Shown one piece after another: positions 5,930-12,871 of a stretch of DNA of 18,754 bases. Position 1 is the first letter of the stretch. Each line of letters starts with the position of its first letter. The stretch covers positions 1-18,754 of the forward strand of contig DWVA01000244.1 in NCBI GenBank assembly GCA_019120475.1, given 5' to 3'. A model generated the notes under the pieces. It was not told the origin of the DNA and did not search any database. It saw nothing but the letters and a program-made list of their open reading frames with translations. The position numbers and the translations under genes are program-made. This DNA is from Candidatus Blautia intestinipullorum. Its GTDB lineage: Bacteria; Bacillota; Clostridia; Lachnospirales; Lachnospiraceae.

Positions 5930-6001
5930 GCCTCTCATAATTATATGTGCTTCTATTGTAGCATTAACGAAAGACAGATGCCATTACTTTTCCGGAGAGT
6001 T
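5922..6001. repeat. dehydrogenase promoter region, repeat copy B
   Basis: 75 of 80 positions match 3131-3210 without gaps. It holds the same ribosome-binding-site side, -10 box and upstream region, but no dehydrogenase follows on the minus strand; the next genes are DUF5655 and DUF1648. Confidence 0.9.
5955..5983 (-). promoter_or_regulatory. second copy of the dehydrogenase promoter, now facing DUF5655
   Basis: Minus-strand TACAAT (5955-5960) with TGGCAT 17 bp upstream (5978-5983), both unchanged from copy A. If still active it would transcribe the DUF5655 and DUF1648 genes, putting them under the same control as the dehydrogenase unit. Confidence 0.5.
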
Positions 6002-6028
6002 CTGCGTCTGCTGCGTTTGAAAAATTAA

Positions 6029-6057
6029 TTGACGGAAAATCCTGGAAATAGTAAGAT
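6029..6057 (+). promoter_or_regulatory. promoter of the DUF2284 leader
   Basis: TTGACG (6029-6034), 17-bp spacer, TAAGAT (6052-6057). The predicted start is near 6064, about 94 nt before the start codon. Confidence 0.65.
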
Positions 6058-6088
6058 AGGTTTGACAGAAATTCATCAAGATAAATCG

Positions 6089-6116
6089 GGGCTGCCGGAC
6101 TGGTATGCCCTTTTTT
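6089..6116 (+). terminator. intrinsic terminator in the DUF2284 leader
   Basis: GGGC-TGCC (6089-6096) pairs with GGTA-GCCC (6102-6105 and 6107-6110), with one G-U pair, one bulged T and a 5-nt loop, followed by six T. It is placed between the promoter and the gene, so it may attenuate DUF2284 expression or define a short transcript of about 50 nt. No partner antiterminator is obvious. Confidence 0.65.
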
Positions 6117-6157
6117 CATAAAATTCAATAAACTGGTTGTCAGAAAGGAGAATCTAC

Positions 6158-6631
6158 ATGAATCTGATTCAGGAAGCTCTGTCCCTTGGTTTTGCCAACG
6201 CGGCAGTTATTGATGTGAAAGACCTGGTCTTTGTACTGGAATACCGTAAATTCTGTGAGGAAAATCTCTGCGGTAACTATGGCCTTGTCCCCGCCTGCCC
6301 TCCCGCATGCGGTACGGCAGAGGAGATGCGGGAAAAGGCCCTCGCCTATAAAAAAGCTCTGGTGCTGCAGACGATCCTCACACAGTCCCAGGCAGATCCG
6401 GCTGTATTCAAAAAAGCCAAACATGAGCATAATATCCTTACGGAAAAAATGGCCGGCAGAATGGAAGCCGCAGGAACCGATGACCTGCTGATCATGAGCG
6501 CAGGTCCCTACAAGCGCCATTCCTGTATGTCTGCCTACGGAATAGACGCTCAGAAAATGGCGGACGCCGCAGGCATGGTCTGCTGGGCGGACGACGGAAA
6601 TACCCGGTTCTTCAGCCAGATTCTTTTCTGA
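6158..6631 (+). CDS. DUF2284 putative metal-binding protein
   Basis: 157 residues. The family hallmark is the N-terminal cysteine set: Cys33, Cys38 in CEENLCGNYG, then CPPACG at about 48-53, with later cysteines in RHSCMSAYG and MVCWADDG, consistent with a bound metal or iron-sulphur cluster. Function is unknown. The ATG at 6158 is preferred over an earlier TTG because AAAGGAG lies 7-8 nt before it. It stands alone: a leader with a terminator lies before it, and the copper operon promoter starts about 55 bp after it. Its closeness to csoR-copA is suggestive of metal physiology but there is no shared promoter. Confidence 0.85.
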   Translation: MNLIQEALSLGFANAAVIDVKDLVFVLEYRKFCEENLCGNYGLVPACPPACGTAEEMREKALAYKKALVLQTILTQSQADPAVFKKAKHEHNILTEKMAGRMEAAGTDDLLIMSAGPYKRHSCMSAYGIDAQKMADAAGMVCWADDGNTRFFSQILF

Positions 6632-6688
6632 ATCCTGATACATCCGGCGTCGGCATACATGATTTCCGGAATATTATTTATTTTGCCC

Positions 6689-6717
6689 TTGACAAATACC
6701 CCATGAGGGTATATATT
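6689..6717 (+). promoter_or_regulatory. csoR-copA promoter
   Basis: TTGACA (6689-6694), a consensus -35, and TATATT (6712-6717) with a 17-bp spacer. The whole spacer is occupied by the first CsoR operator, so repressor binding would exclude RNA polymerase. The start is predicted near 6724. Confidence 0.85.
6696..6712. promoter_or_regulatory. CsoR operator 1
   Basis: ATACCCCATGAGGGTAT, a GC-tract dyad (TACCC...GGGTA) flanked by AT, the usual form of CsoR-type sites. It lies between the -35 and -10 boxes. Confidence 0.85.
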
Positions 6718-6729
6718 AAAAGCATCCGG

Positions 6730-6746
6730 ATACCCCATGCGGGTAT
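6730..6746. promoter_or_regulatory. CsoR operator 2
   Basis: ATACCCCATGCGGGTAT, one base different from operator 1 and 34 bp further on, just downstream of the predicted transcription start. Outer CATCC (6724-6728) and GGATG (6750-6754) extend the inverted repeat, so the RNA would also begin with a hairpin. Position and identity suggest a second repressor site acting as a roadblock. Confidence 0.8.
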
Positions 6747-6810
6747 ATTGGATGTATGGGTTATCTTTTATCTGTCATCATTAAATTTTAAAATCCAGGG
6801 AGAACTGCTT

Positions 6811-7119
6811 ATGGAAAATAAAAATGTCTGTCCAGGCTGTCAGAAAAAAACCATGCGCACCGAGGAAGAACGCCGCAAACTTGTCAACCGCCTGAAACGG
6901 GTGGAAGGACAGATCCGCGGGATCATCGGTATGCTGGAGAACGACGCCTACTGTAATGATATTCTTATACAGTCTGCTGCCGTAAACGCGGCGGTAAACT
7001 CTTTTAACAAAGAACTTCTGGCAAGCCATATCCGTACCTGCGTGGCACGGGATATCCGCGAGGGAAAAGACGAAACCATCGACGAGCTGGTAACTACCCT
7101 GCAGAAACTGATGAAATAA
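6811..7119 (+). CDS. csoR: CsoR copper-sensing transcriptional repressor
   Basis: 102 residues, all-helical DUF156/CsoR family. The Cu(I) ligands are visible: Cys in AYCNDIL (around 47), then His and Cys in SHIRTC (around 72 and 76), the C-H-C set. RLKRVEGQIRGI (26-37) is the DNA-contacting helix region, and an N-terminal CPGC adds a CxxC common in clostridial members. In the apo form it should hold the two operators upstream; Cu(I) binding releases it. The ATG at 6811 is chosen over 6703 because the latter lies inside the operator and GGGAGA precedes 6811. copA follows after 12 bp, so regulator and pump form one autoregulated operon. Confidence 0.93.
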   Translation: MENKNVCPGCQKKTMRTEEERRKLVNRLKRVEGQIRGIIGMLENDAYCNDILIQSAAVNAAVNSFNKELLASHIRTCVARDIREGKDETIDELVTTLQKLMK

Positions 7120-7131
7120 GGAGGGATTTTT

Positions 7132-9717
7132 ATGGAACAATATACAGTAACCGGGATGAGCTGCGCAGCCTGCAGCGCCCGGGTGGAAAAAGCCGTTTCC
7201 CATGTTCCGGGAGTTACTTCCTGTTCCGTCAGCCTTCTGACGAACTCCATGGGCGTGGAGGGAACCGCTTCTCCCCAGGAGATCATCGCCGCTGTGGAAC
7301 AGGCGGGCTATGGCGCTTCCGTAAAAGGAGCAACGAACGAAACATCCTCTTCTTCCGCTGCCGCCGAGGAGGCTCTGGCGGATCATGAGACGCCGGTTCT
7401 GAAGAGGCGCCTGATTGCATCCATCGGCTTTCTTATCATACTGATGTATTTCTCCATGGGACATATGATGTGGAACTGGCCGCTTCCCGCCTGGTTTGAA
7501 GGCAACCATATCGCAGTAGGACTGGTACAGCTTCTGCTGGCCGCCATTGTGATGGTCATCAACCAGAAATTCTTCATCAGCGGATTTAAAGCTCTCTGGC
7601 ACCGCGCTCCCAATATGGACACACTGGTTGCCATGGGATCCATGGCGTCCTTTGTCTGGAGCGTCTACGCGCTCTTCGCCATGACCGGAGCGCAGCTGGA
7701 AGGAAATACAGACGCCGTGATGGAATATATGCATGAATTCTATTTTGAATCCGCGGCCATGATCCTGACGCTGATCACTGTAGGCAAGATGCTGGAGGCC
7801 CGCTCCAAGGGCAGGACCACAGACGCTCTGAAGAGCCTGATGAAGCTTGCCCCCAAAACCGCCGTAGTCCTCAGGAACGGTCAGGAATCTACAGTTCCCA
7901 TCGACCAGGTGCATAAAGGAGATATTTTTCTGGTGCGCCCCGGCGAAAATATTCCGGTTGACGGCGTGATCCTGGAGGGAACGACTGCAGTCAATGAATC
8001 CGCCCTTACAGGCGAAAGCATCCCTGTAGACAAAACGGAAGGCGATTCTGTCTCTGCGGCCACTGTCAATCAGTCCGGCTTCATTAAATGCGAGGCCACC
8101 CGTGTGGGCGAGGATACAACTCTTTCCCAGATCATCAAAATGGTCAGCGACGCGGCGGCCACCAAAGCGCCTATCGCCAAGATCGCGGACAGAGTGTCCG
8201 GCGTGTTTGTCCCCACAGTGATCACCATCGCCGTGATCACCACCATCGTCTGGCTTCTTACCGGACAGACCTTTGCTTTTGCCCTGGCAAGAGGAATCTC
8301 CGTGCTGGTAATAAGCTGTCCCTGTGCTCTTGGTCTTGCCACTCCTGTGGCGATCATGGTCGGCAACGGAATGGGCGCCAAAAGCGGAATCCTTTTCAAA
8401 ACGGCCGTTTCTCTGGAAGAGGCCGGAAGGATCCAGATCGTCGCCCTCGATAAAACCGGCACCATTACCAGCGGACAGCCTGAAGTGACGGATATTCTTC
8501 CGGCAGAAGGCGTAACAGAGAATGAACTTCTCTCTTTTGCCCTTGCTCTGGAAAAGAAAAGCGAGCATCCTCTTGCAAAAGCCATTTTAAGCCATGCAGA
8601 GAAACTTGGCCTTGAGGCCTGTGAGGTAACGGGATTCCAGGCGCTTCCCGGCAACGGACTCTCCGCTGTCCTGGAAGGCAAAACACTTCTGGGCGGCAGT
8701 ATGAAATTTATCGGCGGCCAGGTACCGGTTCCCGCCGGACTGAAAACAAAAGCAGAACAGCTTGCGGAAAACGGAAAGACGCCACTTCTCTTTGCCAGAG
8801 GCGGAAATCTTCTGGGAATCATAGCCGTGGCGGACGTTATTAAGGAAGACAGTCCCCGGGCAGTCCGGGAGCTTCAGAACATGGGTATCCGCGTCGTCAT
8901 GCTCACCGGAGACAATGAGCGCACGGCAAAAGCCATCGGAGCCCAGGCCGGCGTGGACGAAGTGATCGCCGGCGTCCTGCCTGACGGTAAAGAAAGCGTA
9001 ATCCGCTCCCTGAAAGAACAGGGACGCGTGGCTATGGTGGGAGACGGCATCAACGACGCTCCCGCCCTTACAAGAGCAGACATCGGAATCGCCATCGGGG
9101 CCGGAACAGATATCGCTATCGACGCGGCGGACGTTGTTCTCATGAAAAGTCAGCTAAGCGATGTTCCCGCGGCTATCCGGCTCAGCCGGGCGACGCTGAG
9201 AAACATCCACGAGAATCTGTTCTGGGCGTTCTTCTACAACGTGATCGGAATCCCTCTCGCCGCCGGCGTATGGATCCCCGTCTTCGGCTGGACACTGAAT
9301 CCCATGTTCGGCGCGGCGGCAATGAGCCTGTCCAGCTTCTGCGTAGTCACAAACGCCCTGCGTCTGAATTTCTTTAAGATCCACGACGCCAGCCGGGACA
9401 AAAAAATCAAACCTGCCAGTCTGAAACCGCTGGCCGAAGCAAACGTAAACCAGGACGGCTCCTGCTCTGCCGCAGGTTCCTGTCCTTTAGAAAAGGAGGA
9501 AAATAATATGACAAAGACACTTACTGTAGAAGGAATGATGTGCCCCCACTGCGAGGCTCATGTAAAGAAAGCCCTCGAGGCTCTGGACGGCGTGGAGACC
9601 GCCACGGCAAGCCACGAAGCCGGAACCGCCGTAGTGACACTTTCCGGGGCTGTGGAGGACGACGTTCTGAAACAGGCAGTACAGGAAGCCGGATATACGG
9701 TAACAGGAATTCAATAA
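7132..9717 (+). CDS. copA: Cu(I)-exporting P1B-type ATPase with C-terminal CopZ-like domain
   Basis: 861 residues, about 70-110 longer than usual CopA because of the tail. Domains in order: N-terminal HMA metal-binding domain with MSCAAC (Cys11, Cys14); eight membrane helices; the transport motif CPC (396-398) in the helix before the P domain; phosphorylation motif DKTGT (Asp440); HP motif in SEHPLAKA; hinge GDGINDAP (637-644); a Cys-containing linker (about 755-792); and a second HMA domain from about 793 with MMCPHC (Cys804, Cys807). It pumps Cu(I) out of the cytosol at the cost of ATP. AAGGAGGG precedes the start, 12 bp after csoR. The C-terminal HMA domain is odd: copper pumps normally carry these domains at the N terminus, and here it matches a whole chaperone gene. 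Confidence 0.94.
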   Translation: MEQYTVTGMSCAACSARVEKAVSHVPGVTSCSVSLLTNSMGVEGTASPQEIIAAVEQAGYGASVKGATNETSSSSAAAEEALADHETPVLKRRLIASIGFLIILMYFSMGHMMWNWPLPAWFEGNHIAVGLVQLLLAAIVMVINQKFFISGFKALWHRAPNMDTLVAMGSMASFVWSVYALFAMTGAQLEGNTDAVMEYMHEFYFESAAMILTLITVGKMLEARSKGRTTDALKSLMKLAPKTAVVLRNGQESTVPIDQVHKGDIFLVRPGENIPVDGVILEGTTAVNESALTGESIPVDKTEGDSVSAATVNQSGFIKCEATRVGEDTTLSQIIKMVSDAAATKAPIAKIADRVSGVFVPTVITIAVITTIVWLLTGQTFAFALARGISVLVISCPCALGLATPVAIMVGNGMGAKSGILFKTAVSLEEAGRIQIVALDKTGTITSGQPEVTDILPAEGVTENELLSFALALEKKSEHPLAKAILSHAEKLGLEACEVTGFQALPGNGLSAVLEGKTLLGGSMKFIGGQVPVPAGLKTKAEQLAENGKTPLLFARGGNLLGIIAVADVIKEDSPRAVRELQNMGIRVVMLTGDNERTAKAIGAQAGVDEVIAGVLPDGKESVIRSLKEQGRVAMVGDGINDAPALTRADIGIAIGAGTDIAIDAADVVLMKSQLSDVPAAIRLSRATLRNIHENLFWAFFYNVIGIPLAAGVWIPVFGWTLNPMFGAAAMSLSSFCVVTNALRLNFFKIHDASRDKKIKPASLKPLAEANVNQDGSCSAAGSCPLEKEENNMTKTLTVEGMMCPHCEAHVKKALEALDGVETATASHEAGTAVVTLSGAVEDDVLKQAVQEAGYTVTGIQ
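9508..9717 (+). CDS. copZ: CopZ-like copper chaperone, internal start within copA
   Basis: The last 69 codons of copA form a complete CopZ/HMA protein (MTKTLTVEGMMCPHCEAHV...), and directly before its Met is a textbook ribosome binding site, AAAAGGAGGAAAATAAT, inside the copA frame. Stand-alone CopZ genes begin in just this way. It is therefore likely made twice: as the CopA tail and as a free chaperone by internal initiation. The frame is the same as copA (792 codons in), so no frameshift is needed. Internal initiation is inferred, not shown. Confidence 0.6.
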   Translation: MTKTLTVEGMMCPHCEAHVKKALEALDGVETATASHEAGTAVVTLSGAVEDDVLKQAVQEAGYTVTGIQ

Positions 9718-9762
9718 TCTGTTCTTTTCATGTACCGCCAGATTTCGCCGGATTTTAAATTA

Positions 9763-9800
9763 AAATTTTATAAAAGTTTAACAAAATTTATAAAAGTTTT
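9763..9800. repeat. AT-rich tandem direct repeat upstream of licT promoter
   Basis: Two near-identical 18-bp units, around AAATTTTATAAAAGTTTA (9763-9780) and AAAATTTATAAAAGTTTT (9783-9800), lie about 20 bp upstream of the licT -35 box. They could be an UP element or a regulator site; no known operator consensus (CodY, Rex) was recognised. No clear terminator for copA is seen between 9718 and 9816. Confidence 0.55.
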
Positions 9801-9816
9801 TTGTTTAGTATTTTTC

Positions 9817-9845
9817 TGGACAAATACACCGGAATCTGGTATGAT
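9817..9845 (+). promoter_or_regulatory. licT-bglP-bglA promoter
   Basis: TGGACA (9817-9822), 17-bp spacer, TATGAT (9840-9845). Transcription would start near 9852, about 23 nt before the LicT RNA target. No clear CcpA cre site was found. Confidence 0.75.
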
Positions 9846-9874
9846 ATCCACGGTTAAAAATGAATGAGCGGAAA

Positions 9875-9912
9875 GGCTTGTGACTGAAATATTTTTATCG
9901 TCAGGCAAGACC
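9875..9912 (+). promoter_or_regulatory. ribonucleic antiterminator (RAT) 1, LicT target
   Basis: GGCTTGTGACTG (9875-9886) and CAGGCAAGACC (9902-9912) are the two conserved halves of a BglG/LicT-family RAT. Its 3' end overlaps the 5' arm of the terminator at 9908, so binding of LicT prevents the terminator from folding. At 38 nt it is longer than the usual ~30 nt, with a larger apical loop. Confidence 0.9.
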
Positions 9913-9953
9913 TATAGTCTGGGCGTTTATCTCCCGGATTATAGGTCTTTTTA
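9908..9953 (+). terminator. leader terminator of the bgl operon
   Basis: AGACCTATA (9908-9916) pairs perfectly with TATAGGTCT (9940-9948), followed by a T-rich run. It overlaps RAT 1 by five bases and is the regulated terminator. Confidence 0.9.
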
Positions 9954-9975
9954 TATTTATCAGGAGGCTGCGGGA

Positions 9976-10848
9976 ATGAAAATCAATAAAATACTGAATA
10001 ATAATCTTGTTTTGTCCAGAAACGATAAGAATGAGGAAATCATCGTAAAAGGTCTGGGAATTGGTTTTCACGCAAAACGCGGAGACAAAATTGACGAGAC
10101 GCAGATCGAAAAAATCTTCTATCCGGAAAACCATCAGAACAGTATCCAGATCCAGCAGTATCTTCTGTCCATTCCCGAGGAATACCTGGATTTTGTACAG
10201 AAATTCGTCGATCAGGTAAAGGATCATGAGCCGGAGCTTCATTTAAACAACAGTATCTATCTCTCCCTCAGCGATCATCTTATGGGAACGGTGGACCGCT
10301 ACCACAGAGGGATCAGCCTGAAAAATGTCCTGCTTCTGGACATCCAGCAGCTTTACAAAAAGGAATACGAGTACGGGCTGAAAATGATCCGCGAGGTCAA
10401 TAAGACCTTCCAGGTACAGCTTCCAGTGGATGAAGCCGGGTTTATCGCCCTGCATTTTGTAAACGCGGAGGACGGTGAGCAGAGCAACGACAGTTACCAG
10501 GTCGCCATGATCGTCAACCAGGTTCAGGAAATCGTCAAAAACTATTTTTCGGAGATTACCTTTAACGAGTCAAGCCTTTACTATCAGAGATTTCTCACCC
10601 ATCTGAAATATTTCGCCCAAAGGTATCTTCACAAGGAACTCCAGTATGACGAGGACGAGAACCTCTTTCAGCTTATCCAGGAGCAGTGCCGGGAGGCGTA
10701 CGGATGCGTAAAGCTTATTTATCTGATGATGGAGGAAAAATACCACTATGCGCTGAGCAAGGAAGAAATGATGTATCTTTCCATCCATATCCAGACAAAT
10801 GTTGACAAATCCCGGACAGCCGCAAAAAAAGCGGAGACAGATAAGTAA
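9976..10848 (+). CDS. licT: LicT/BglG-family transcription antiterminator
   Basis: 290 residues. An N-terminal RNA-binding CAT domain (about 1-56; MKINKILNNNLVLSRN and GLGIGFHAKRGD) is followed by two PTS regulation domains. All four PRD phosphorylation histidines are in place: His101 and His160 in PRD1, His209 and His271 in PRD2, close to their positions in Bacillus LicT. It binds the RAT RNAs and lets RNA polymerase pass the leader terminator; HPr phosphorylates PRD2 (activating) and the BglP EIIB phosphorylates PRD1 (inhibiting when no sugar is present). The ATG at 9976 has AGGAGG before it; an upstream in-frame GTG lies inside RAT 1 and is not used. It is first in the operon and so controls its own synthesis. 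Confidence 0.95.
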   Translation: MKINKILNNNLVLSRNDKNEEIIVKGLGIGFHAKRGDKIDETQIEKIFYPENHQNSIQIQQYLLSIPEEYLDFVQKFVDQVKDHEPELHLNNSIYLSLSDHLMGTVDRYHRGISLKNVLLLDIQQLYKKEYEYGLKMIREVNKTFQVQLPVDEAGFIALHFVNAEDGEQSNDSYQVAMIVNQVQEIVKNYFSEITFNESSLYYQRFLTHLKYFAQRYLHKELQYDEDENLFQLIQEQCREAYGCVKLIYLMMEEKYHYALSKEEMMYLSIHIQTNVDKSRTAAKKAETDK

Positions 10849-10864
10849 TTTTTTCGTTTGCACT

Positions 10865-10906
10865 GGCTTGTGACTGGTATGTACGGCCGGCATACCGGGC
10901 AAGACC
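10865..10906 (+). promoter_or_regulatory. second RAT, between licT and bglP, without a terminator
   Basis: GGCTTGTGACTG (10865-10876) and CGGGCAAGACC (10896-10906) repeat the RAT halves. The apical part CTGGTATG/CATACCGG makes about eight pairs, so this 42-nt RAT is longer than normal. No intrinsic terminator follows: there is no T-run. Instead CCTTT (10905-10909) can pair with AAAGG (10928-10932), the bglP ribosome binding site, with AATA/TATT inside the stem. Confidence 0.85.
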
Positions 10907-10941
10907 TTTCAATAAAAAACATTATTTAAAGGAGAAAAGCC

Positions 10942-12831
10942 ATGAAAAAAGACTATGCGCCATCAGCGAAAAAGCTGGTTCAGGCATTGGGCGGCAAGGA
11001 CAATATCACCCGTGTCTTCCACTGCATGACAAGACTGAGATTCTACGTAAAGGACAAGAGCAGGATCAATGAGTCTGATATCAAAAAGCTTCCTGAGATC
11101 TCCGGTGTAAACTGGCACCAGGATCAGTTCCAGGTTATCGCAGGAAATGAAGTGAACGAAATGTACGCCGAACTGGTAAAGATGGGAATTCCCAACGACG
11201 ATTCCGATTCTTCCCAGAAAGCGTCCGGCAAGAAGAGCGTGGGCTCCGCCATCATTGATGCCATTACCGGATGTATGACGCCTATGATCCCGGCACTTAC
11301 CGCAGCCGGTATGATCAAGGTGGTTCTTACGCTTCTTACTACCTTCCATCTTGTAAGCGACACTTCCAGCACCTATCAGGTCATTTCCTTCATTGGAGAC
11401 GCGGCGTTCTACTTCATGCCCTTCCTGATCGCTGCCAACGCCGCCAAGGTATTTAATGTAAACCAGTCCCTGGCCCTGATCATCGCCGGTGTATTCCTTC
11501 ATCCGAATTTCACCGCTATGATCGAATCCGGTGACCCCATTACCTTTTTCTCCATCCCGGTGACTTCTACTACATACAGCTACTCTGTAATCCCAGTCAT
11601 CCTGATGGTATGGATCATGTCCTATATTGTAAAACTTGTAGACAGGATCACGCCCCGTATCGTAAAACTGATCCTGCATCCTACGCTTGTCATCCTGATC
11701 AGCGCTCCTATCGCGATCATCGCTGTAGGTCCTCTGGGAGGCATTATCGGTGACGGACTTGCTGTGGCGATCAACTTCCTGTCCACCAAGCTCGGATTCA
11801 TTATCGTAGGAATCCTTTCCGCCGCCTTCCCGTTCATTGTTATGACAGGTATGCACCATGCCCTTACTCCTATCGGACTGAACGCAGTGGCAACCGGAGG
11901 AGATACCCTGATCTTCGTTTCACAGGTATGCTCCAACGTAGCCCAGGGCGGAGCTTCTCTGGCAGTTGCAGTAAAATCCAAAGACAAGAACATGAAGCAG
12001 CTTGCAAGCGCGTCTGGTATTTCCGCTCTTATGGGAATTACAGAGCCGGCTCTTTACGGTGTAACTCTGAAGCTGAAACGTCCGGTTGTGGCGGCGGCTA
12101 TCGCGGCCGGTATCGGCGGTATCGTAGGCGGACTTCTCCAGGTGACTCTTTTCATCGCCCAGAACTGTCTGCTTGCTGTTCCTGCCTTTATCGGCGAAAA
12201 AGGAATGACAAACTTCTTCTACGGACTTCTGATGATCGCCATTTCCTTTGTAGGCGCGTTTGTCCTCACCTTTATCTTCGGCTTCAAGGATGAAACGGAA
12301 GAGGAAGCTCCCGTAACCGGAGGGGATTCCTCCTCAAACACCGATTCCTCAGACGCGGCGAAGCCTCTGGTAGAGAAGATCCAGATTCTTTCTCCTGCTG
12401 ACGGCACTGTAAAAGACATTGCCGAAGTGCCTGATAAGACCTTTGCCGACAAGGTTCTGGGCGACGGCGCCGCTGTCGTTCCGGAAAACGGCAGGATCTA
12501 CGCTCCTGCTGACGGCACTGTCGTAAGCATTATGGACACTAAGCATGGCATTATGTTTAAGACCGATCAGGGCGTAGAACTTCTGATCCACATCGGACTT
12601 GAAACTGTAAACCTGAAAGGCAAATATTTCACCTCTCATGTATCTGACGGGGCACAGGTAAAAGCCGGAGACCTGCTGGTGGAAATGGATCTGGACGCTA
12701 TAAAAAAAGAAGGCTATGATCCTATTACCCCTGTTGTTGTAACTAATGGAGACGATTTTATCCGTTCCGTGAACATGGCGAAATCCGGCGATAAGATCCG
12801 TCACGGCGACTGTCTGCTGACCATTGTCTGA
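10942..12831 (+). CDS. bglP: PTS beta-glucoside transporter, EIIBCA fusion
   Basis: 629 residues with all three domains in the order B-C-A. EIIB: Cys28 in FHCMTRLRF is the phosphocysteine. EIIC (about 105-455) has roughly ten hydrophobic segments and family motifs such as MTGMHHALTPIGLNA and GITEPALYGV, the substrate-contacting region. A Ser/Asp-rich linker (about 455-475) leads to EIIA, with the active His550 in LLIHIGLETVNL. It imports aryl- or oligo-beta-glucosides and phosphorylates them at C6, taking phosphate from HPr. AAAGGAG lies before the ATG and may be masked by the hairpin described for RAT 2. It is followed by bglA after 40 bp. The exact sugar (salicin, arbutin, cellobiose) cannot be read from sequence. 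Confidence 0.95.
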   Translation: MKKDYAPSAKKLVQALGGKDNITRVFHCMTRLRFYVKDKSRINESDIKKLPEISGVNWHQDQFQVIAGNEVNEMYAELVKMGIPNDDSDSSQKASGKKSVGSAIIDAITGCMTPMIPALTAAGMIKVVLTLLTTFHLVSDTSSTYQVISFIGDAAFYFMPFLIAANAAKVFNVNQSLALIIAGVFLHPNFTAMIESGDPITFFSIPVTSTTYSYSVIPVILMVWIMSYIVKLVDRITPRIVKLILHPTLVILISAPIAIIAVGPLGGIIGDGLAVAINFLSTKLGFIIVGILSAAFPFIVMTGMHHALTPIGLNAVATGGDTLIFVSQVCSNVAQGGASLAVAVKSKDKNMKQLASASGISALMGITEPALYGVTLKLKRPVVAAAIAAGIGGIVGGLLQVTLFIAQNCLLAVPAFIGEKGMTNFFYGLLMIAISFVGAFVLTFIFGFKDETEEEAPVTGGDSSSNTDSSDAAKPLVEKIQILSPADGTVKDIAEVPDKTFADKVLGDGAAVVPENGRIYAPADGTVVSIMDTKHGIMFKTDQGVELLIHIGLETVNLKGKYFTSHVSDGAQVKAGDLLVEMDLDAIKKEGYDPITPVVVTNGDDFIRSVNMAKSGDKIRHGDCLLTIV

Positions 12832-12871
12832 CGCCTGGAAAACTTAAGAAATACAGAGGAGGATTCACATT

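Noticed and set aside
6781..8568. A 595-codon open frame on the minus strand across csoR and copA
   Set aside because: It is the antisense shadow of csoR-copA: low-complexity Gly/His/Ser-rich product, no ribosome binding site, no domain, and the plus-strand genes there are certain.
10963..11859. A 298-codon minus-strand frame opposite bglP
   Set aside because: Antisense shadow of the EIIB and EIIC coding sequence, with no recognisable protein features or initiation signal.
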